Assembly: GCA_022791575.1 (NCBI GenBank) | Contig: JAAVZI010000074.1 | Span: 1-64,000, forward strand | Reading direction: 5' to 3' | Length of the DNA: 64,000 nucleotides | From: Lachnospiraceae bacterium | GTDB lineage: Bacteria; Bacillota; Clostridia; Lachnospirales; Lachnospiraceae | Part shown: positions 24,568 to 32,895 of the stretch, one piece after another | Layout: each line of letters starts with the position of its first letter | How positions within the stretch are numbered: position 1 is the first letter of the stretch | Made by a program: the position numbers and the translations under genes | The notes under the pieces: model-generated | Told to the model about the DNA's origin: nothing | The model's database searches: none | The model's input: the letters and a program-made list of their open reading frames with translations, nothing else

Positions 24568-24909
24568 TTAACAATTTCCCCCTTCCCAAGGCCATTTATC
24601 ATGTACCCATTCCCACTGATCCTGACAGTTAGAAATGCTGTCAAGCGTCAGCGGTGAAAATCTTCTGCCATACTCTTCCAGCGCTTCCTGACGTTTTTTG
24701 TGGAAATGCTGGAAATATGCCATTGCTTCCTGATCACATGGATGAGTATCCAGATATAATACCACATCATTCAGCGCAAAACTAATTTGATTGATCCAAT
24801 CCATAAGCTGCTGCTGGTTCTGATTAGTCATTTTAGAAGCACAGGAACGACAGCCCTGCATTCCCTCATTCGCAGCGAACCCGTTATAGCCATGATTTGT
24901 CTGAATCAT
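24568..24909 (-). CDS. cotJB: spore coat protein CotJB
   Basis: A 113-residue CotJB. The family core is LMDWINQISFALNDVVLYLDTHPCDQEAMAYF, followed by YGRRFSPLTLDSI and a Trp-rich end (QWEWVHDKWPWEGG). The N-terminal extension has a short Cys pair (CRSC). It overlaps cotJA by 4 bp and abuts cotJC. In Bacillus subtilis, cotJABC is made in the mother cell under sigma-E and its products join the inner coat. Confidence 0.9.
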   Translation of the reverse strand: MIQTNHGYNGFAANEGMQGCRSCASKMTNQNQQQLMDWINQISFALNDVVLYLDTHPCDQEAMAYFQHFHKKRQEALEEYGRRFSPLTLDSISNCQDQWEWVHDKWPWEGGNC

Positions 24910-25136
24910 TTTCTCACACCCCGCATTCCCATAAAAGGTTTATCTAATTCTGCAAATATCGAACCTACATTTAGTGCTCTGGACGGTTCATAAATATCTT
25001 TCCACTTCTGCCATGGTACATATGCCATAGCAATTGGAAATTCATCTGCACGGCAATCCCACTGAGCAGGCCGTTCTTGCTGGCAGCCACACTGTCCTGG
25101 CATCATTCTGGAAGTATAATTCATGGTATTTCCCAT
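24906..25136 (-). CDS. cotJA: spore coat associated protein CotJA
   Basis: A 76-residue CotJA. The recognisable core is FPIAMAYVPWQKWKDIYEPSRALNVGSIFAELDKPFMG. It is preceded by a Cys-rich start (CGCQQERPAQWDC). Ribosome-binding site AAAGGGGAT lies 8 bases before ATG 25136. It is the first gene of cotJABC. I looked for a sigma-E promoter just upstream and saw only a partial match (CATAGGTT as a -10), so sporulation control is inferred from the family, not seen. Confidence 0.88.
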   Translation of the reverse strand: MGNTMNYTSRMMPGQCGCQQERPAQWDCRADEFPIAMAYVPWQKWKDIYEPSRALNVGSIFAELDKPFMGMRGVRK

Positions 25137-25208
25137 TGTTATAATCCCCTTTCAATATTTCCTTCTCTATTAACCTATGTCAAAAACAAAAAAAGGTGAA
25201 AATGAAAA

Positions 25209-25246
25209 GAAGATGATTTTTCTTTTTTATTAAAAAAATCATCTTC
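25209..25246 (-). terminator. terminator of the cinA operon
   Basis: A perfect 13-bp stem, GAAGATGATTTTT with its complement (25209-25221 and 25234-25246), followed on the minus strand by TTTTCATTTT, lies 8 bases after the cinA stop codon and before the cotJ operon. Confidence 0.75.
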
Positions 25247-25253
25247 CATCGTT

Positions 25254-26540
25254 TTATTTCGTTTCATCTTCTTTTTCATCCAGCTGATTTTCTGCTTCCA
25301 GCAGACATTCACGGATAAATACCAAAGCTTTTGAAGCTGCATATTCTCGAATCTTCCGGCGGTTACCGGTAAGGCGAAACTCCGCAGTCTTTGTCTTTCC
25401 ATTTACACAGCAGCCTGCATAAACCAAACCAACAGGTTTTTCAGGAGTACCGCCGTCAGGTCCTGCTACTCCCGTCAGAGATATACCTACGTCAGCTTTT
25501 GCCGCTGCTGCACAGCCTTTGGCCATTTCTTTAGCTACTTTTTCACTGACTGGTCCATGCTTTTTCAGGGAAGTCTTCTGTACACCAACCAGTTTATGCT
25601 TTGCTTTATTCGAATAAGTGATAAATCCACTTTTTAAAACTTCTGATACACCGGGTACATTAACCAGCATAGAAGCCAACAGACCACCTGTACAAGATTC
25701 GGCCGTAGCAATTGTCATCTTTCGTTCCATCAACATTTTGACCACCACATCTTCTAATGCTTCCTCTTTTGTTGTATAGAGATAATGGCCAAAACGTTTC
25801 TTTAATTCCTTGACTAACGGTTTGATCATTTGATTAGCAGCCTCTTTATCTTTTGCCCTTGCCGTAATACGAAGATGGACTTCATTGGTCTTGGCATAAG
25901 GAGCAATCGTCGGATTTGCCTGGGCATCAATCAGATCTGCAATCTCCGTTTCTACAAAACTTTCTCCAAGACCGCAGATTCTAGCAGTTACTGAATGAAT
26001 CACTTCTGGCTGCAGTAAATTTAGATACGGATATATATCATTGATAAACATCGGCAACAATTCATTGGGCGGCCCTGGCATTAGAATCATGCGTTTTTCC
26101 TCTCCGTCCTTTTTCATTTCTATAATTAACCCTGGAGCTGTCCCATTTTTATTGTCAATGACAATCGAACCTTCAGGAACCATAGCCTGCTTCCAGTTAT
26201 TCTCCGTAATCTTTTTCCATTTCTTTTTTCTGAAAAAATGTTTAATACACTCTTTTGTATGCTCATCCTCTACTAGATTCAGGCCTGCTACTTTAGCTGC
26301 TGTTTCTTTCGTCAGATCATCCTTGGTTGGACCCAATCCCCCAGTCATCATAACAATATCTGAACGATCCAGGGCAATCTTTAAAGCTTCCTCCAGTCGT
26401 TTTGGATTATCACCCACTACTGTCTGGTAATACACAGACAATCCCAGCGCGGCACATTGTTCAGATAAATATGCAGCATTGGTATTCACAATATTTCCAA
26501 GTAAAATCTCGGTTCCTACAGACAAGAGTTCAACTATCAT
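25254..26540 (-). CDS. cinA: CinA family protein (competence/damage-inducible, nicotinamide-nucleotide amidase)
   Basis: A 428-residue two-domain protein. The N-terminal MoaB/MogA-like domain (GTEILLGNIVNTNAAYLS, MTGGLGPTKDDLTKE) has ADP-ribose pyrophosphatase relatives. The C-terminal CinA/PncC domain (about 260-415: ATAESCTGGLLAS, SLTGVAGPDGGTPEKPVGLVY) deamidates nicotinamide mononucleotide. It is the last gene of the long operon, and its start codon overlaps the end of pgsA. RecA, its frequent partner, is not next to it here. Confidence 0.92.
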   Translation of the reverse strand: MIVELLSVGTEILLGNIVNTNAAYLSEQCAALGLSVYYQTVVGDNPKRLEEALKIALDRSDIVMMTGGLGPTKDDLTKETAAKVAGLNLVEDEHTKECIKHFFRKKKWKKITENNWKQAMVPEGSIVIDNKNGTAPGLIIEMKKDGEEKRMILMPGPPNELLPMFINDIYPYLNLLQPEVIHSVTARICGLGESFVETEIADLIDAQANPTIAPYAKTNEVHLRITARAKDKEAANQMIKPLVKELKKRFGHYLYTTKEEALEDVVVKMLMERKMTIATAESCTGGLLASMLVNVPGVSEVLKSGFITYSNKAKHKLVGVQKTSLKKHGPVSEKVAKEMAKGCAAAAKADVGISLTGVAGPDGGTPEKPVGLVYAGCCVNGKTKTAEFRLTGNRRKIREYAASKALVFIRECLLEAENQLDEKEDETK

Positions 26541-27094
26541 TATTTTTCTCCTTTACCAATGATTTCCCAGTTTTTCATAAGATAATCCACTAAAGAAATA
26601 ACAGTCAATGCCACAGCAATATAAGTAACTGTAGCAGTTAGATAACGCACATACTGATTGGAAAAGTCCAAAATCAAAAGTATAATCATAAACATCTGAA
26701 AAGTTGTTTTGAATTTTCCCCAATAACTGGCGGCAATCACGACACCGTTATCAGATGCTACTAGACGAAAACCGCTGATAATAAACTCGCGGCTGATAAT
26801 AATAATGACAATCCATGCCGCTAATTTGCCCTGATTGCACAGACAGATTAATGCCGAACAGACCAGCAGCTTATCTGCCAAAGGGTCCATGAATTTCCCA
26901 AAATTGGTCACCAGATTATTCTTTCTGGCCAGATAGCCATCAAACCAGTCTGTCATACTGGCCACAATAAACAAAGCTACTGAGATATATTTTCCAGCCT
27001 CTCCTATCTGACTGCTTAAATCAACCAGCAGAAAGAACACAAAAAATGGTATCATTATGACTCGAATCAGTGTTAATTTATTTGGTAAATTCAT
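26540..27094 (-). CDS. pgsA: CDP-diacylglycerol-glycerol-3-phosphate 3-phosphatidyltransferase
   Basis: A 184-residue integral membrane enzyme that makes phosphatidylglycerol phosphate, the committed step to phosphatidylglycerol and cardiolipin. The CDP-alcohol phosphatidyltransferase signature is D-G-x2-A-R-x8-G-x3-D-x3-D, seen as DGYLARKNNLVTNFGKFMDPLADK (about residues 52-75). Four or more hydrophobic helices surround it. It overlaps rimO by 4 bp. Confidence 0.93.
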   Translation of the reverse strand: MNLPNKLTLIRVIMIPFFVFFLLVDLSSQIGEAGKYISVALFIVASMTDWFDGYLARKNNLVTNFGKFMDPLADKLLVCSALICLCNQGKLAAWIVIIIISREFIISGFRLVASDNGVVIAASYWGKFKTTFQMFMIILLILDFSNQYVRYLTATVTYIAVALTVISLVDYLMKNWEIIGKGEK

Positions 27095-28416
27095 TCTATC
27101 AAATCTCCTATCAAATCATATTCTAATGCATGAATGATTTTTACACGCGCAAAATCTCCTGTCATTAATTCTACGTCGGTATTTACAAAAATGTAACCAT
27201 CCACATCCGGTGCATCCCGGTAACTTCGGCAGATATATGCATTTTCTCCAGAAACTCTGCCTTCCACCATAACCAGCAATTCTCTGCCAACCATTTCCTC
27301 ACATTTATCATAGGAAATCTCCTGTTGAAGCTCCATGAGTTCATACTGCCAGTCTTCTTTCTGTTCTTCTTCAATCTGATCCGGCATCCGGGCAGCTGCA
27401 GTATCCTCTTCCGCTGAGTAAGTAAATACTCCCAGCCGATCAAATTCCATTTCATCTATAAATGTCATTACTTCTTCATGCTGCTTAGCGGTCTCTCCTG
27501 GAAATCCGGTGATCAATGTGGTTCTAAGACAGATATCCGGTATCTCTCGGCGCAGCATGTAAATCGTATCTTTCAGCTGTTGTTTGGTCATTTTCCTTCC
27601 CATACGTTTCAGTATCTCATCATTCGCATGCTGAATCGGCAGATCCAGATAATGACAGATTTTTTTCTCCTCCTTCATGACCTGTACCAATTCAGGTGTA
27701 ATCTCTTCGGGATAACAATACAGTATGCGGACCCATTGGAGCGTATTAATCTTACAAAGTTCCCGTAACAATTGAGGAAGCGTTTTTTCTCCATAAAGGT
27801 CAATGCCATACATAGTTGTTTCTTGGGCTACGAGAATTAATTCCTTTACCCCTTGGTCTGCCAGTTCTCGAGCTTCCCAAAGCAGCTGTTCCATAGGAAT
27901 ACTCCGGTACTCTCCTCGTATCTGCGGAATGATGCAATACGTACAGTGCTTATTACATCCCTCAGCAATTTTCAAATAAGCATAATGACCGCCGGTAGTA
28001 ACAATCCGACGCTCTCTAACTATCGGCAGCGCCTGCAGATCTGCCTGCATGACTTGCCGTTTTCCCTTTAAGCTTTCTGTAACTGCAGAAAGTATCTGAT
28101 CATAATTGGTCGTACCCATGACCACATCTACTTCCTGAATCTCCTTTAAAATCTCGTCTTTATACCGCTGTGCCAGACAGCCTGATACAATCAATGCCTG
28201 GCAGGAACCTGTCTTCTTATATTCTGCCATTTCTAAAATGGTATCAATGCTTTCTTTTTTGGCATCATGAATAAAACAGCAAGTATTAACAACAATGATG
28301 TCTGCTTCTGTCTCATCATTGGTAAACTCATATCCTTCTTTATGAAGCAATCCCAGCATCGTTTCTGTATCGGTAAGGTTTTTATCACAGCCAAGCGATA
28401 CAAACATGATCTTCAT
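27091..28416 (-). CDS. rimO: ribosomal protein S12 methylthiotransferase RimO
   Basis: A 441-residue radical-SAM enzyme that adds a methylthio group to an Asp of ribosomal protein S12. The N-terminal UPF0004 domain begins MKIMFVSLGCDKNLTDTE; the radical-SAM motif is CNKHCTYC, and a TRAM domain closes the C-terminus. Start 28416 is chosen because AGAGGAG lies 7 bases before it; the frame extends 14 codons upstream without such a site. Close homologue MiaB differs in the conserved N-terminal signature. Confidence 0.93.
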   Translation of the reverse strand: MKIMFVSLGCDKNLTDTETMLGLLHKEGYEFTNDETEADIIVVNTCCFIHDAKKESIDTILEMAEYKKTGSCQALIVSGCLAQRYKDEILKEIQEVDVVMGTTNYDQILSAVTESLKGKRQVMQADLQALPIVRERRIVTTGGHYAYLKIAEGCNKHCTYCIIPQIRGEYRSIPMEQLLWEARELADQGVKELILVAQETTMYGIDLYGEKTLPQLLRELCKINTLQWVRILYCYPEEITPELVQVMKEEKKICHYLDLPIQHANDEILKRMGRKMTKQQLKDTIYMLRREIPDICLRTTLITGFPGETAKQHEEVMTFIDEMEFDRLGVFTYSAEEDTAAARMPDQIEEEQKEDWQYELMELQQEISYDKCEEMVGRELLVMVEGRVSGENAYICRSYRDAPDVDGYIFVNTDVELMTGDFARVKIIHALEYDLIGDLIE

Positions 28417-28420
28417 ATAG

Positions 28421-28747
28421 TTACTCCTCTGTTTCTGCCTCATTTCCATACGATTCATCAGCCAAATCCTCTGCCAGATTGCCTTCCGGTTCCAGAATCA
28501 TTTCTTCTTCTGAATCATCTTCAGCTAGAATTTTAACTTCCCCACAGTTTAATTCATCGACGGCTGCCGACAAAGGTTTAAAACAAATGTCCTTTTCCTC
28601 CAGTCTCTGCTGTTTATCAATTAACTGGCGGGCTCTTTTGCTGGCTGCAATGACGATGGAATAACGACTATTTACAGTCGGCTCTTCCCCTTCTTCTACC
28701 CCACTGTTTATTACTTTAATTAAATCTGTATAGGATGGATGTAACAT
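28421..28747 (-). CDS. rpoZ: RNA polymerase omega subunit
   Basis: A 108-residue protein. The omega core is SRYSIVIAASKRARQLID (about residues 27-44), with the expected small-helix structure, followed by a long acidic tail rich in Glu and Asp. Omega helps assemble and stabilise RNA polymerase. Position between gmk and rimO matches the conserved Firmicute operon gmk-rpoZ. Confidence 0.92.
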   Translation of the reverse strand: MLHPSYTDLIKVINSGVEEGEEPTVNSRYSIVIAASKRARQLIDKQQRLEEKDICFKPLSAAVDELNCGEVKILAEDDSEEEMILEPEGNLAEDLADESYGNEAETEE

Positions 28748-28752
28748 AATAA

Positions 28753-29385
28753 CTATTCTCCTTTCGAATAATCCTTTAATTGTTCTTCTATTCTATGAAT
28801 AAATTCATGATTTCTGCTAGAACGCGCATGTTCTGCCTGTACAATATCATGAATCTCCTCTGCACACTGGCTGGCTTCTTCATTAATAACTATATAATCA
28901 TATTCTTCCATATAGCCGGATTCTTCATATGCCCTTGACATACGCTTAGCAATTACAGTGATATCTTCCGTTCCACGGCCTACCAGCCGTCTTTCCAATT
29001 CTCTTGCTGTAGGAGGGGCTACAAAGATCAACACAGCATCTGGATTCATTTTTCGTACATTCAATGCTCCCTGAAGTTCTATTTCCAGAATTACATCCTT
29101 TCCTAAAGACAGCTGCTGTTCGACATAATCCCTTGGTGTTCCATAATAATTATCCACATATTTCGCATATTCTATAAAACGATCTTCTGCAATCATCTGC
29201 TCAAATGCTTCCTGACTTTTAAAAAAGTAAGAAACACCCTCGGCCTCTCCTTCCCGCGGCTGTCTGGTAGTCGCAGAAACAGACAGTGCATAATTTTCAT
29301 ATCTTTGCAGCATCTCTTTCACAACTGTACCTTTTCCTGCACCGGAAAAGCCAGAAATAATCATCAATATCCCTTTTTTATTCAT
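28753..29385 (-). CDS. gmk: guanylate kinase
   Basis: A 210-residue enzyme that phosphorylates GMP to GDP. P-loop SGFSGAGKGTVV (about residues 11-22), the GMP-binding SVSATTRQPREGE segment and VLIFVAPPT are as in the family. Start 29385 is chosen because AGGAAGG precedes it; the open frame continues 25 codons upstream inside remA and is not conserved. Its start overlaps remA by 8 bp. Confidence 0.95.
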   Translation of the reverse strand: MNKKGILMIISGFSGAGKGTVVKEMLQRYENYALSVSATTRQPREGEAEGVSYFFKSQEAFEQMIAEDRFIEYAKYVDNYYGTPRDYVEQQLSLGKDVILEIELQGALNVRKMNPDAVLIFVAPPTARELERRLVGRGTEDITVIAKRMSRAYEESGYMEEYDYIVINEEASQCAEEIHDIVQAEHARSSRNHEFIHRIEEQLKDYSKGE

Positions 29386-29650
29386 CGATAGCTTCCTTCC
29401 TGTTCGAATCTCCTTTTGCCCGTCCTGCCAGCGTCTCCGGCTGCAGCGCCGATAATACAAGCTGGCCGTTTTCCATAATAATCAAGGCTTTCGTCTTACG
29501 TCCCTGCGTGGCATCAATCACCCGTTCAGCTTCCTTTGCCCGCTGAACCATCCGCTTTGCTGGCGAGGAGTCAGGATTAATAATAGAAACTACTTTATTA
29601 AAATTTACAATATTGCCAAATCCGATATTTACTAAATTAATTGCTTCCAT
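29378..29650 (-). CDS. remA: RemA family regulator (DUF370)
   Basis: A 90-residue DNA-binding regulator homologous to Bacillus RemA, which controls biofilm matrix genes and osmolyte uptake there. Recognisable core: INLVNIGFGNIVNFNKVVSIINPDSSPAKRMVQRAKE, then RVIDATQGRKTKALIIMENG. It sits between yloC and gmk as in most Firmicutes. Here its targets are unknown. Confidence 0.92.
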   Translation of the reverse strand: MEAINLVNIGFGNIVNFNKVVSIINPDSSPAKRMVQRAKEAERVIDATQGRKTKALIIMENGQLVLSALQPETLAGRAKGDSNRKEAIDE

Positions 29651-29693
29651 AACCTGCTCTTTCTATTGGAATACTCTGGATTGTTCTTTTGTT

Positions 29694-30572
29694 TTATTCA
29701 ATATTCTGTACCTGTTCCCTGATTTTTTCAATCTCTGTTTTCAGTGCAATTCCCTGATTGGAAATATCCAAGTCATTGGATTTTGATAAAATCGTATTTG
29801 CTTCTCGATTCATTTCCTGAATAATAAAATCCAGATTTCTTCCAATGCTGCCCCCTTTAATTAACATGTCCTGTGTAGTATCTACATGGCTTCTAAGTCG
29901 TACCAGCTCCTCATCTACACAGCATTTATCTGCAAATATAGTAACTTCTGCAAGAATTCGATTTTCATCAATGGCTGCTTCCTGCAGAAAATTCTGAACT
30001 TTTTCTTCTAAGCGCTTTTGATAGGTGTCAATGATTTCAGGAGATTTCTTCTCTATATAAGAAAGAATAGAGGATAAATGTTCCAGCTTAGCAAGCAGAT
30101 TATTTCTTAAACTTTCGCCCTCTTTGTCACGAGCCTGTGCAAATTGCTCTGCAGCTTTGCGGACTGCTTTTTCGAGAAATACCATCATAGAATCCGCATC
30201 GATTTCCTGTTCCTCTATTGTTAAAATGTCTGGATACTTAGAAAGAGCCGTGCTTGTCAGGTCATTGGGAATTTGAAATTTTTCCGACATGGCCGATAAA
30301 CATACCCAGTACTGCCGAGCTAGTTCTTCATTATATTTCAGCTGATAATTGCCTTCGGACAGATCTTCATAAGCAATATAGACATCCAGCTTGCCTCGTT
30401 TACAATATTCCTGAAGAATCCTCCGGATGGAGGCCTCAAAAGGATTAAATTTCTTGGGCATCTTAATTGAAATATCAAGATACCGGTGATTCACAGACTT
30501 CATTTCCACAGTGATTTTCTTGTTATTTTCTGACAACTCACACCTGCCAAAGCCTGTCATGCTCTTTAGCAT
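29694..30572 (-). CDS. yloC: YicC/YloC family endoribonuclease
   Basis: A 292-residue member of the YicC/YloC family, characterised as an endoribonuclease in relatives. Signature: MLKSMTGFGRCE at the N-terminus, VEMKSVNHRYLDISIKMP, and the conserved C-terminus GGSIGRNLDFIIQEMNREANTILSKSND. It is the first gene of the operon running to cinA, with its own strong promoter. Confidence 0.92.
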   Translation of the reverse strand: MLKSMTGFGRCELSENNKKITVEMKSVNHRYLDISIKMPKKFNPFEASIRRILQEYCKRGKLDVYIAYEDLSEGNYQLKYNEELARQYWVCLSAMSEKFQIPNDLTSTALSKYPDILTIEEQEIDADSMMVFLEKAVRKAAEQFAQARDKEGESLRNNLLAKLEHLSSILSYIEKKSPEIIDTYQKRLEEKVQNFLQEAAIDENRILAEVTIFADKCCVDEELVRLRSHVDTTQDMLIKGGSIGRNLDFIIQEMNREANTILSKSNDLDISNQGIALKTEIEKIREQVQNIE

Positions 30573-30602
30573 TTCCTCACACCTTTCAACGCATTATGAT
30601 TT

Positions 30603-30631
30603 ATTATAATTCATTCTGTCTACAGAGTCAA
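30603..30631 (-). promoter_or_regulatory. promoter of the yloC-remA-gmk-rpoZ-rimO-pgsA-cinA operon
   Basis: Minus strand: TTGACT (30626-30631), 17-base spacer, TATAAT (30603-30608), about 30 bp before ATG 30572. Confidence 0.7.
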
Positions 30632-30729
30632 CTAAAATTTTCCAGCTTGCCAGTAGGAAAGCCGAACTAACGACAATCCATGGTAATAAAAAACAATAAT
30701 TACTATAATACAATTATTCTACAGCTATA

Positions 30730-30868
30730 GGTGATTGCGAAAGTCTTATTTGAGGCGACGATTTTAGACAAAACATACAAAAACGCCGCTCAAAAACGTT
30801 TTAAATTCGCTCTGTTTTTGTATGTTTTGCCTAAAATCTGGTTATGAATACTGCGTTTTGCAAATGTC
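30730..30868. mobile_element. MITE-like palindromic repeat, copy 1
   Basis: About 140 bp with a long internal inverted repeat: ACAAAACATACAAAAAC pairs across a short centre with GTTTTTGTATGTTTTG, and imperfect terminal inverted repeats (TTGCGAAAG at one end, TTTTGCAAA at the other). It has no coding capacity. The 15-bp sequence TATTCTACAGCTATA flanks it on both sides (30715-30729 and 30869-30883), which looks like a target-site duplication. A close second copy lies at 59863-60006. Confidence 0.75.
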
Positions 30869-30902
30869 TATTCTACAGCTATAATATAAGGAATGAATTC
30901 TT

Positions 30903-31200
30903 ATGAAGAGAAAATTTAAGAAACTAACCACAAGTATGCTAATCGCTATGGGAATGCTGACCTGTCTGCCTTCTTTTGTATCTGCTGCAATGTAATAAAC
31001 CAGACGGATATACTTGGGAAAGGTGTACCGCACATTACTTTTTTGAATTGTATAAAGATATGTCAGAAGAGGAAATACGGGAATATAGGATTAATCATTC
31101 TGAAGAATACAAAGAACCGCTGAACAAATATTGTGAACAGTTAAACGGCAGATTTCCAAAGCCATTTAATCCAGCCAGAGTGAATGAAACAGCCACATAA
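30903..31200 (+). pseudogene. frameshifted gene for a small secreted protein
   Basis: ATG 30903 opens a typical signal peptide (MKRKFKKLTTSMLIAMG..., ending FVSAAM) that stops after 30 codons at 30993. In another frame, directly after it, a 69-residue segment runs CNKPDGYTWERCTAHYFFELYKD... to 31200. Adding two bases (one more TG in the ATGTAAT stretch near 30993) would join them into one secreted protein of about 99 residues. No family is recognised. A sequencing error is possible. Confidence 0.5.
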
Positions 31201-31211
31201 TAGGCTCAAAA

Positions 31212-31595
31212 TTATGCATATAATGTGACAGTAGAACCTTCCTGCTCCATTTCCAGGCCATTTTCACGGTAAGATACAGAATATCCTTCTCTTTCTGTAT
31301 CAAAATGCTCATAAAAATCTGTAATTTTTTCTTCCTGACTATTATTCTTTTCTGCGCTTTTTTTATCTAGGTGCAGGGAGCTTTCAATTGCATTGACCTG
31401 TTGCTGAAGGCGGTCAATTTTAGCTTCTGCTGCGGCTTCCTGCATCCGTATCTGCTGAAGATCCCGGCGATATTCACGAAGCTGGGCAGACATTTCCTCC
31501 AATGTCTGTTCCATATCTTTCTTTTTAATCCATTGATTTTTATTTGAAAACAGCATCAGCCGTTCTCTTCGTTTCTCTTTTTCCCTCTGCTCCAC
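31212..31595 (-). CDS. coiled-coil protein of unknown function
   Basis: A 127-residue hydrophilic protein starting at GTG 31595, which has AGGAGG 7 bases upstream. Residues about 25-80 form a coiled coil (MEQTLEEMSAQLREYRRDLQQ, EAKIDRLQQQVNAIES). No membrane segment or known motif is seen. It stands alone between the frameshifted gene and apbE. Confidence 0.6.
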   Translation of the reverse strand: MEQREKEKRRERLMLFSNKNQWIKKKDMEQTLEEMSAQLREYRRDLQQIRMQEAAAEAKIDRLQQQVNAIESSLHLDKKSAEKNNSQEEKITDFYEHFDTEREGYSVSYRENGLEMEQEGSTVTLYA

Positions 31596-31752
31596 TGCCG
31601 GTCCTCCTCACATCCTTGTTCCAGTACCTCTTAGATGTCTGCTTTTTTGGTCAAACCTCAGTTTTCCTCTGTTAAACCAATCTATTATTTACTTCGGCAA
31701 ATTTTGTGAAATCTTTATGGCAAAATACAAAATATTGGATATCAGGCACGAT

Positions 31753-31781
31753 TTGCGTGAAATCTGAAAATATGCTATAAT
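31753..31781 (+). promoter_or_regulatory. apbE promoter
   Basis: TTGCGT (31753-31758), 17-base spacer, TATAAT (31776-31781), then AAAGGAG and ATG 31805. Confidence 0.6.
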
Positions 31782-31804
31782 ACTGACAGCAAAGGAGAAT
31801 CTTC

Positions 31805-32782
31805 ATGAAAATATTAAAACATAGGTTCTATTTTTTTATTTTATTAATAAGTTTAAGCCTGAACTCCTGTTCTTTCAAGACACAAGAGCCGATTACCAAA
31901 ACCGGTTTTTATCTGGATACATTTATTACCATTTCGTTATATGATACGAGAGATGAAGAATATTTAAATATGGGTATGGAATTATGCAGAAAGTATGACG
32001 CACTGCTCAGCAAAACAAATGAGAATAGTGAAATATACAAAATCAACCACAATCATGGACAACCTTTTATCGTTTCAGATGAAACTGCCCAGCTGATCCA
32101 AAAAGGAATCGATTCTGCTAAAAAAACAGACGGGCTTTTTGATATTTCTATTGGCCGCCTCAGCAGCTTATGGGATTTTAAAGATAAAGATTCTGCAATC
32201 CCTGATGAATCCACTCTAGCGGAAGCTAGAACCTATGTGGATTATCAGCAAATTAAACTGGAAGGCAATACGGTTACAATCCCAGAGGGCATGGAACTGG
32301 ATCTGGGAGGAATCGGTAAAGGATACATTGGAGATCAGCTAAAACAATTTTATGTTGAGAAAGGAATTACTTCTGCTCTGCTGAATCTAGGCGGAAATAT
32401 TCTCTGTATTGGTACACCGCCCGACAGGGAGCAGTTTCTGATTGGAATCAAAAAACCATTTTCCAATGGAGACCCGATTACTACGGTTCATGTAGATAAC
32501 CAGTGTGTTGTGACTTCCGGTGTCTATGAACGGTATTTTGAAAAAAACGGAAAAGTATACCATCATATTTTAGATCCTGCTACCGGTTATCCGGCTGAAA
32601 CGGATCTTTACAGTGCTACCATTATTGCGGATCATTCTGTAGATGCAGATATTCTAAGTACTGCCTGTTTAATGATGGGAAAAGAAAAAGCAGAGGAATT
32701 TATAAAAAAATATAACGGAATCAGAGCGGTTCTCATCACAAACACATACGAAATTATTTTTATTCCGTCCGCCGACGAATAG
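31805..32782 (+). CDS. apbE: FAD:protein FMN transferase (ApbE), lipoprotein
   Basis: A 325-residue lipoprotein: signal segment with lipobox LSLNSC (Cys22), then the ApbE fold with GFYLDTFITISLYD, DLGGIGKGYIGDQL, LNLGGNILCIG, HHILDPATGYP and DVLSTA-like DADILSTACLMMG. ApbE attaches FMN covalently to Ser/Thr of flavoproteins outside the membrane. RnfG and RnfD, encoded 5 kb away, carry such sites and are its probable targets. The last codons lie in a 36-bp tandem repeat. Confidence 0.92.
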   Translation: MKILKHRFYFFILLISLSLNSCSFKTQEPITKTGFYLDTFITISLYDTRDEEYLNMGMELCRKYDALLSKTNENSEIYKINHNHGQPFIVSDETAQLIQKGIDSAKKTDGLFDISIGRLSSLWDFKDKDSAIPDESTLAEARTYVDYQQIKLEGNTVTIPEGMELDLGGIGKGYIGDQLKQFYVEKGITSALLNLGGNILCIGTPPDREQFLIGIKKPFSNGDPITTVHVDNQCVVTSGVYERYFEKNGKVYHHILDPATGYPAETDLYSATIIADHSVDADILSTACLMMGKEKAEEFIKKYNGIRAVLITNTYEIIFIPSADE

Positions 32783-32895
32783 GAGGGGGACTCACCTCTA
32801 CCGTCCGCCGACGAATAGGAGGGGGACTCACCTCTACCGTCCGCCGACGATTAGGAGGGGGACTTACCTCTACCGTCCGCCGACGATTAGGAGGG
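32765..32895. repeat. 36-bp tandem repeat between apbE and nfi
   Basis: Units start at 32765, 32801, 32837 and 32873 (the last is partial, 23 bp), each beginning CCGTCCGCCGACGA. Copies differ at one or two sites (AATAGG against ATTAGG, CTCACC against CTTACC). The array includes the last codons of apbE and of nfi, which converge here. Each unit can fold (TAGGAGG with CCTCTA). Confidence 0.9.

Noticed and set aside
30842..31033. 63-residue minus-strand frame over the frameshifted secreted-protein gene
   Set aside because: It overlaps the MITE end and the opposite-strand signal peptide and has no family features.
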